From a bacterium (GTDB lineage Bacteria > Actinomycetota > Actinomycetes > Actinomycetales > Actinomycetaceae), in contig JAUNRP010000115.1 in assembly GCA_030544165.1 (NCBI GenBank), positions 1-6,614 on the forward strand: a stretch of DNA of 6,614 nt, read 5' to 3'. This document shows, in pieces, positions 1 to 4,388 of this stretch; within the stretch, counting starts at the first letter, position 1; every line of letters starts with the position of its first letter. Position numbers and translations under genes: made by a program. Under the pieces are notes generated by a model that ran no database searches, was not told where the DNA came from, and was given only the letters and a program-made list of their open reading frames with translations.

Positions 1-878
1 GAGAGCCGACGGTCCTCGTCCGAACGCAAGGCGAGCTGACGGACGGAAGCCGCCCGGGCGTCGTCGCCGATCTGGACGAACACGGACAGGCAGCGGGTGG
101 TGAGGCGGAAGTCCATGGTGCGTGGGTCCGCCGCCCGGACGTGGACGGCCACGTGCATGGAGCGCGCGGTGGTGTGGATGACGCGGGCGTGGACCTCCAC
201 GAGATCGCCGATGTGCATGGGGGAGTGGAAGTGGATGCCCCCCGAGTAGACGCAGATGGTCTCCTCGCCCTGCCAGCTCGTGGTGAGTGCCTGGGCGGCC
301 TCGGTGATCCAGCGCATCACGAAGCCGCCGTGCACGTTGCCGCCCCAGTTGATGTCCGTGGGGTTGGCGAGGAAGCGGAGCACCAGTTCCGGGCCGGTGC
401 CCTCCTCGGTGTACTCCTGTGCGAGGGTCAGTTCGTGGATGCGCTTGCGTGTCTCGATCCGCTCGAGGGCGCCGGCGGCGAGCCGCTCGTCCTCGGAGGT
501 GCGGGGCCGCCACGGCGGGACCGGGGTGGGGCGGCCGTCGGCATCCTTGGCCACGAACACCAGCAGGCAGTGGGTGGCGAGCTCGAACTCCCCGCTGCGA
601 GGGTTGGCGGACTCCACCACCACCAGGATCTGCATGCTGGTGCGCCCGGTGTGGATGATCTGGGCGGTGGCCTCGATGAGGTCGCCGGGCCGGATGGGCC
701 GCTTGAACTCCACGTTCCCCACGTAGGCGGTCACGCAGTAGGTGCCGCTGTAGCCCGCCGCGCAGGCGTAGCCGGCCTTGTCGATCCACTCGAGGACCCG
801 GCCCGCCTGGATGGAGTTGCCGTCCTTGGTCTCGTCCGTGGGGGAGGCGAGGAAGCGGAGGGTGATTCGATCACGCAT
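1..878 (-). CDS. Tandem-hotdog acyl-CoA thioesterase (3' end outside window)
   Basis: Predicted cytoplasmic enzyme that hydrolyses acyl-CoA thioesters to free acid and CoA; the chain-length preference cannot be read. The reading frame is open for 292 codons from ATG at 878 and runs off the left edge without a stop. Two homologous hotdog domains are visible at about residues 1-125 and 160-290. The duplication shows in LRFLASPTD (7-15) against LRFLANPTD (167-175), and in the helix motifs around EWID (30-33) and RWIT (189-192). Domain 1 keeps the acidic residue expected in this family (D33); domain 2 has T192 there but keeps N181 in GGNVHGG. This suggests one working composite site, as known for ACOT7-type enzymes. 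The start fits because the first strand (RITLRF) begins at residue 4, but no good Shine-Dalgarno lies within 12 bases. The gene follows the permease stop by 21 bases and is in the same frame, so it is probably read from the same transcript. The family call is firm; the physiological role is open. Confidence 0.9.
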   Translation of the reverse strand, partial: MRDRITLRFLASPTDETKDGNSIQAGRVLEWIDKAGYACAAGYSGTYCVTAYVGNVEFKRPIRPGDLIEATAQIIHTGRTSMQILVVVESANPRSGEFELATHCLLVFVAKDADGRPTPVPPWRPRTSEDERLAAGALERIETRKRIHELTLAQEYTEEGTGPELVLRFLANPTDINWGGNVHGGFVMRWITEAAQALTTSWQGEETICVYSGGIHFHSPMHIGDLVEVHARVIHTTARSMHVAVHVRAADPRTMDFRLTTRCLSVFVQIGDDARAASVRQLALRSDEDRRL

Positions 879-899
879 GCTGCGATTCTTGCAGGGCTC

Positions 900-2000
900 C
901 TACATCCGCTCGCGGAAGTAACGGTAGAGATGGCGCGGCTTGTTGGTGAGGGAGACGAGGGCGGCAACCACCACTGCCGAGACGGCACTGATGGCCGCCA
1001 GCCCGCCGGCAGCGAGGAGCGCACCGGGGAGGTGGAGGCGCGGGTCGATTCCGGCTCCATTCATGAGCGCCACGTGGAGGAGACCCACAACTCCGACGGC
1101 GAGGAGGGCGCCCGTGATCGCCCAGGCGGCGGTCTCGAGTGCGGTGATGGCGGCGAGATCCGCGCGCGTGACCCCCACCTGCCGCGCGGCGGCGTGCTCG
1201 AGCCGGCGACGCCGTATGGCGAGCGCCGCGAGTCCGGCACCCACAACGGGCGCCGCGATCAGGAGGTATCTGGTGGTCCGCGCCTCCAGGATTTCCTCGA
1301 GGTTGTGCGAGCGTCCGCGTGCGGAGTTCAACTGGCTGACACGAGCCTGGGTACCCGGAGTCCCGCTGGCATCGGCCATCACGGAATAGTGCAGCGCGGT
1401 GGTGGCGGCTTCGGTGTACCTTCCCAGATCGATCCAACACTCGTCCCAGGCACCGCTCACCGGCGCTGGTGCCACGATTGCGGCGGAGAGGGCGGCACCC
1501 GTCACGTTGCTGGGGAAGGAGTACCGGGCCGCAATCCCAGCGGTGGTCCCATCCACAAACTCGATCTCGGACCCTCGCGCGGCTCCGAGTGTGGTTGCGA
1601 GTGAGGGTGACAGCCAGACTCCCTGTAGCCCCGTTTCCTCAACGCCCAGCACGCGTGCCATGCCGGGAGTGGCCTCGAGGAGCCGGGTTGGTGTTGTTGG
1701 CACGAGCCGCAACCGCGTGGACTCGGCGATCCGGATCGCCCCAGCTCCCTCGACCCCGCTGAGGGTGGCGAGCCCCTCGCACCGGCCGGGATCGATCCCG
1801 CCAGGTGCGCTGATCGACCACAGGGTCCCACCATCCCGCCGGAACTCGGCATGGTCGATACGGGTTGCCGCCACCGTCCACTGGTCGATCCCGAGGGCGA
1901 TGATGAGGAGCACTGCCAACGCGAGCGCGTGGGGGATGGCCCTTGCGGTCCCGGTGGAAAGGTTCTTGCCCGCCTCGGAGAGGATCTCACGCAGCCGCAT
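900..2000 (-). CDS. FtsX/MacB-like ABC transporter permease
   Basis: Membrane subunit of an ABC exporter, 366 residues. It has the classic MacB/FtsX layout: a cytoplasmic basic N-terminus, a first membrane segment at about 24-43, a large extracytoplasmic domain of about 200 residues (45-244), then three hydrophobic segments at about 245-262, 287-311 and 325-351. The positive-inside rule agrees: RRRR at 263-267 and RQVGVTR at 273-279 lie in the first cytoplasmic loop, and the C-terminus is basic (NKPRHLYRYFRERM). The RQVGVTR stretch resembles the RxxGxxR-like element after the second segment in FtsX permeases. The only two cysteines, C74 and C188, both lie in the extracytoplasmic domain and could form a disulfide. 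The gene starts inside the end of the ATPase gene (14-base overlap), with a GGGAG ribosome site six bases upstream. MacB-type permeases work mechanically, moving the periplasmic domain rather than passing substrate through a channel. With one copy and four segments, a homodimer is expected. The substrate is unknown. Confidence 0.88.
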   Translation of the reverse strand: MRLREILSEAGKNLSTGTARAIPHALALAVLLIIALGIDQWTVAATRIDHAEFRRDGGTLWSISAPGGIDPGRCEGLATLSGVEGAGAIRIAESTRLRLVPTTPTRLLEATPGMARVLGVEETGLQGVWLSPSLATTLGAARGSEIEFVDGTTAGIAARYSFPSNVTGAALSAAIVAPAPVSGAWDECWIDLGRYTEAATTALHYSVMADASGTPGTQARVSQLNSARGRSHNLEEILEARTTRYLLIAAPVVGAGLAALAIRRRRLEHAAARQVGVTRADLAAITALETAAWAITGALLAVGVVGLLHVALMNGAGIDPRLHLPGALLAAGGLAAISAVSAVVVAALVSLTNKPRHLYRYFRERM

Positions 2001-2613
2001 CGCCGTCTCCCACCTGGAAGTCGAGGAGGTCGATCACGCGCGGGCAGACCTCGGCGGTTCGGGGATCATGCGTGGCGATCACCACCGCGGTGCCGGAGGT
2101 GGCCAACTCACCCAGAACCCCGTTCACCTCGCCGGCGGTGGACGAGTCCAGTTGGGCAGTCGGTTCGTCAACCAGGAGGAGGTCCGGGGCGGCAACGACG
2201 GCGCGGGCGAGCTGGAGTCGCTGCCCCTCGCCCCCCGAGAGCGAGGCGAACGGCTGATTCGCGATCTGGGAGAGGCGGAATCGCGACATGACCGCGCGCG
2301 CTTCCTCCTCGGCGGCCCCCCGGCTCATCCCCCGAGCGATGAGGGGGAGCACCACGTGGTCGATCGCGGTTCGGCGGGCGACGCCGTACGGGTTCTGGAA
2401 GACCCAACCGATCACCGCGACATCGCGGTGGACCACCCTGCCCCGGGAGGGCTCCAACTCGAGGGCGAGAAGGGAGAGCAGGGTGGACTTCCCTGAGCCC
2501 GAGGGCCCCACCACCCCCACGAGATCCCCCCTCCTCAGGGTGAGATCGAGTCCGCCAAACAGATACGGGCCGTCCCCGAATCTGACGGCAACGTCCTCGA
2601 GGCGCACCTCCAT
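1987..2613 (-). CDS. ABC transporter ATP-binding protein (MacB/LolD type)
   Basis: Cytoplasmic ATPase that should power the permease encoded by the next gene. It has 208 residues, the normal length for a stand-alone LolD/MacB-class nucleotide-binding subunit. All motifs are intact: Walker A GPSGSGKST at 36-44, Q-loop glutamine Q73 in VFQNP, signature LSGGEGQR at 125-132, Walker B LLLVDE at 145-150 with catalytic E150, D-loop AQLD at 153-156, and switch histidine H182 in IATHD. The signature reads LSGGEGQR where LSGGEQQR is the usual form in this class, a mild change. The start codon overlaps the adaptor stop in a TAATG junction and has no clear Shine-Dalgarno, so translation is probably coupled to the adaptor. 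The C-terminal 14 bases overlap the permease start. It is most likely active and dedicated to this exporter; there is no sign of a fused domain. Confidence 0.95.
   Translation of the reverse strand: MEVRLEDVAVRFGDGPYLFGGLDLTLRRGDLVGVVGPSGSGKSTLLSLLALELEPSRGRVVHRDVAVIGWVFQNPYGVARRTAIDHVVLPLIARGMSRGAAEEEARAVMSRFRLSQIANQPFASLSGGEGQRLQLARAVVAAPDLLLVDEPTAQLDSSTAGEVNGVLGELATSGTAVVIATHDPRTAEVCPRVIDLLDFQVGDGDAAA
2007..2011 (-). promoter_or_regulatory. Ribosome site of the permease inside the ATPase gene
   Basis: The minus strand reads GGGAG six bases before the permease ATG at 2000. It lies within the last codons of the ATPase gene and supports this start, and thus the 14-base gene overlap. Confidence 0.6.
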
Positions 2614-2615
2614 TA
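2611..2615 (-). other. TAATG stop/start overlap joining adaptor and ATPase genes
   Basis: On the minus strand the adaptor stop TAA (2615-2613) shares its last A with the ATPase start ATG (2613-2611). With no clear Shine-Dalgarno for the ATPase, this arrangement points to translational coupling by terminating and re-initiating ribosomes, which would keep the two subunits in proportion. Confidence 0.75.
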
Positions 2616-3626
2616 CTGGCAGTCGATCTGCTCGCCCGGGCGAGGCACGCGAACCTCGGTGGGGGCCTGCCCGTTCACCGTGACGAACGTTGACCCGAGC
2701 TGTGATCCGACGATCTCCACCTGGATGGTCTCCTCCCGCGACTCAACGCAGTGGATGCCCCCGCCGCGCCCAACACTCGCGGGGGGCAGCGTGAGAATGG
2801 ACAGCGGCGAGGCGAGCGCGTAGTCGAGGGTGAACGTGAGCTCGGTCATCGCTGGGTCGATCAGCCAGAGCCGGTACGTCTCGGAGGACGCCATCGCCTC
2901 GATCATCTCGGGAGACGAGATCACGCCCGTTCCGTCGTCGAGAACGCTGGCGCCACCGTAGGTCAGGGTGCGGTCCCCGGGGACGGCGTCCTGGGGGACC
3001 GAGGTGAGCCGGATTCCGGTGGGGGTACGAAGCGCGGTGGCGAGCGGCGAACCGCCGATTTCCTCACCCAGATGCACCTCGCAGGACTCCACGGGGACGG
3101 CGGGTGCAAACAGCCAGGCAACGTGGTCCACGGAGATCCGCCCTCTCGGATCGGGTGCGCCCGCCTCGGTCCACAGCGCGGAGACAGCCGCCGCGGTCGC
3201 GCTCCCGAAGTGCCCGTCCTCCGCCAGTTCGGCGCCCAGACGGTTCAGTTCCGCCTGAACGGCGGCGACGTCCTCACCCCGCATGCCGGATGCGAGGTCC
3301 CGCCACAGCGGGACGCGTGTTGCCAGCGCCATCACGGGGGACCCGTCCACGGAGGCGATCACCTCGCCCGAGTCGAACGTGCTCCCGGGGGCGCACTGCG
3401 ACGCCGTGAGACGGCCGTCCGCGCCGATCACCACCACCTGGGGATCCGAGACGTCGAGGGTGGCGCTCACGCCGCGGGCGTCGTCGAACTCTGAGACCTC
3501 CACCGGCACCCACGAGTCGGACGGTGGCTCGGACGAGGGGGCCGCGCCGGCCGCAGCCCACAGCCCGCCCACGATGCCTGCTCCCAAGGCGCCGAGACAT
3601 GCCAGCACCGTTCCACCGGTTCTCAT
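2613..3626 (-). CDS. Exported adaptor (membrane-fusion-like) protein with peptidoglycan-binding domain
   Basis: Predicted extracytoplasmic partner of the ABC exporter, 337 residues. An uncleaved signal anchor or signal peptide spans about 6-29 (hydrophobic, after MRTGG). A half-lipoyl/HlyD-like stretch follows at about 60-105, with GRLTASQCAPG and then SGEVIASVDGSPVMAL. A PG_binding_1-like helical domain lies at about 107-156 (LASGMRGEDVAAVQAELNRL, then DGHFGSATAAAV). The rest is beta-rich, with CEVHLGEEIGG at 182-192 resembling the second lipoyl half. This order, with a peptidoglycan-binding domain where Gram-negative MacA has its long coiled-coil hairpin, is known in actinobacterial efflux adaptors. 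Cysteines C78, C182, C293 and C336 lie in the exported part; C336 is the penultimate residue. Start ATG at 3626 was chosen because the signal segment follows at once; no strong ribosome site precedes it. The gene lies 24 bases after the lipoprotein stop and touches the ATPase gene, which supports one functional complex. Whether it binds wall polymer is inference. Confidence 0.82.
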   Translation of the reverse strand: MRTGGTVLACLGALGAGIVGGLWAAAGAAPSSEPPSDSWVPVEVSEFDDARGVSATLDVSDPQVVVIGADGRLTASQCAPGSTFDSGEVIASVDGSPVMALATRVPLWRDLASGMRGEDVAAVQAELNRLGAELAEDGHFGSATAAAVSALWTEAGAPDPRGRISVDHVAWLFAPAVPVESCEVHLGEEIGGSPLATALRTPTGIRLTSVPQDAVPGDRTLTYGGASVLDDGTGVISSPEMIEAMASSETYRLWLIDPAMTELTFTLDYALASPLSILTLPPASVGRGGGIHCVESREETIQVEIVGSQLGSTFVTVNGQAPTEVRVPRPGEQIDCQ

Positions 3627-3650
3627 TGTCAGAGGATACCCACGCCCAGC

Positions 3651-4280
3651 TCAGTCCCCGAGGTCCCCGAGGTCCCCGGTGGGATTGACCAGGCAGTCAG
3701 TGACCTCTGGGTCTCCCATCTCGTGCCCACTCGGGGTGACTCCGGACCCTTCCCTGATCCACTCCTCCATGGCGGCACCATCAAAGCCCGGCTCAGCGAG
3801 TCCGTTCCGGACGAAGCACTCGGCGCTCTGCTGATTCGGATCTGTGTTGTCCGGATTCCCGCTGATTGCCCCGTAGAGGGGTGCGATCACCCAGGTGGTG
3901 CCGATGGCGCACTCGTGACTCGCTGTGTCGACGTCCTCTCCGCCGCCCTCAATCATGTAGCTGTAGCTGCCGTTCACCTCGGTGGCGCTGGCCTGGAATC
4001 CGCGATCTCGAAGGCACTCGAGGTACAGGGCGACGCCCTCCTCGTACTCGGCGCGGGTGACCTCATTGTCCTCCAGCACCTGGCGCTCAAAATCTGACGT
4101 CGCTTCCGCACGAGCGGCTTCGAACGCCGCCGCCCACGGATCGGCCTCGACCACCATGTCGGCGCATCCCACCAGTGCACCGAGCGAGAGGGCAGCGGCA
4201 GCGATGCGGCAGGCGACGGCTCGGGGCCTCGGCGCGGCATTCGTGGGGGAGTGTGCGTCACGGGTCCGGTGGATGTGCAT
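3651..4280 (-). CDS. Cysteine-containing lipoprotein of unknown function, first gene of the exporter operon
   Basis: I do not recognise a named family for this 209-residue protein. It has a basic N-terminus (1-25), a hydrophobic segment (26-37) and a lipobox LVGC at 36-39. C39 should be lipidated and the protein held on the outer face of the cytoplasmic membrane. The mature part is acidic, with four further cysteines (C89, C124, C155, C196) that could form two disulfides. It contains YLECLRDRGF at 86-95 and AECFVRNGL at 153-161, two similar Cys-centred helices that suggest a small internal duplication. The C-terminus is a short DLG repeat (residues 202-209) from a 9-base tandem repeat. The start is well supported by AGGAGGG three bases upstream of ATG 4280; the frame stays open far upstream, but only as antisense of the FAD gene. 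Position ahead of adaptor, ATPase and permease suggests an accessory or substrate-binding role, which is inferred from context only. Confidence 0.85.
   Translation of the reverse strand: MHIHRTRDAHSPTNAAPRPRAVACRIAAAALSLGALVGCADMVVEADPWAAAFEAARAEATSDFERQVLEDNEVTRAEYEEGVALYLECLRDRGFQASATEVNGSYSYMIEGGGEDVDTASHECAIGTTWVIAPLYGAISGNPDNTDPNQQSAECFVRNGLAEPGFDGAAMEEWIREGSGVTPSGHEMGDPEVTDCLVNPTGDLGDLGD
3654..3678 (-). repeat. 9-base tandem repeat at the 3' end of the lipoprotein gene
   Basis: On the plus strand, GTCCCCGAG is repeated at 3654-3662 and 3663-3671, followed by a partial copy GTCCCCG (3672-3678). Nine is a multiple of three, so copy-number change keeps the frame and only lengthens or shortens the C-terminal GDL repeat of the lipoprotein, immediately before the stop at 3653-3651. 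Confidence 0.8.
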
Positions 4281-4283
4281 CGT

Positions 4284-4290
4284 CCCTCCT
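4284..4290 (-). promoter_or_regulatory. Strong Shine-Dalgarno for the lipoprotein
   Basis: On the minus strand the sequence reads AGGAGGG then ACG then ATG (4280). It is a near-perfect anti-16S complement and fixes the lipoprotein start at 4280, ruling out the much longer upstream extension of the same open frame. It is by far the best ribosome site in the window. Confidence 0.85.
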
Positions 4291-4314
4291 GACTCAGTGT
4301 GAAAGCGTGACCTG

Positions 4315-4320
4315 AGCCTA
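4315..4320 (-). promoter_or_regulatory. Possible -10 box of the lipoprotein/exporter operon
   Basis: The minus strand reads TAGGCT, which fits the actinobacterial TAnnnT -10 pattern, preceded by TTG. It would place transcription start some 25-30 bases before the ATG at 4280. No TTGACA-like -35 is seen at 16-18 bases upstream, so this is a weak call resting on one hexamer and its position. Confidence 0.25.
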
Positions 4321-4388
4321 CAAGGCGTCCGCGCCCACCCGCCGGATGGTCCTGCGCCGCCCCGATTCCCGGTGCGAGACTGGGGGGC

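Larger units (their letters stand above)
4281..4388. promoter_or_regulatory. Divergent intergenic region between exporter operon and FAD oxidoreductase gene
   Basis: This 108-base gap is the only substantial non-coding stretch in the window and must hold the promoter of at least the FAD gene, and probably that of the five-gene minus-strand operon. The half next to the lipoprotein gene is less GC-rich and contains a strong ribosome site, a TAGGCT box and short inverted repeats. The half next to the FAD gene is GC-rich and shows no convincing -10/-35 pair, so the FAD gene could be leaderless or have a very short leader. No terminator-like hairpin with a T-run is present. Confidence 0.6.

Noticed and set aside
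141..1604. A 487-codon plus-strand open frame across the thioesterase and permease genes
   Set aside because: Composition is His/Gly/Val/Asp-rich with no domain, and it crosses two clear minus-strand genes in antisense.
2751..3494. A plus-strand open frame across the adaptor gene
   Set aside because: No recognisable domain, and it is a shadow of the adaptor, whose lipoyl-like and peptidoglycan-binding motifs are clear on the minus strand.
3627..3650. A terminator or separate promoter between the lipoprotein and adaptor genes
   Set aside because: The 24 bases hold no inverted repeat, T-run or convincing -10 box.
4298..4311. Two similar GTG-containing half-sites (GTGTGAA and GCGTGAC) as a direct-repeat operator
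   Set aside because: The match is too short and imperfect to separate from chance in a 108-base region.
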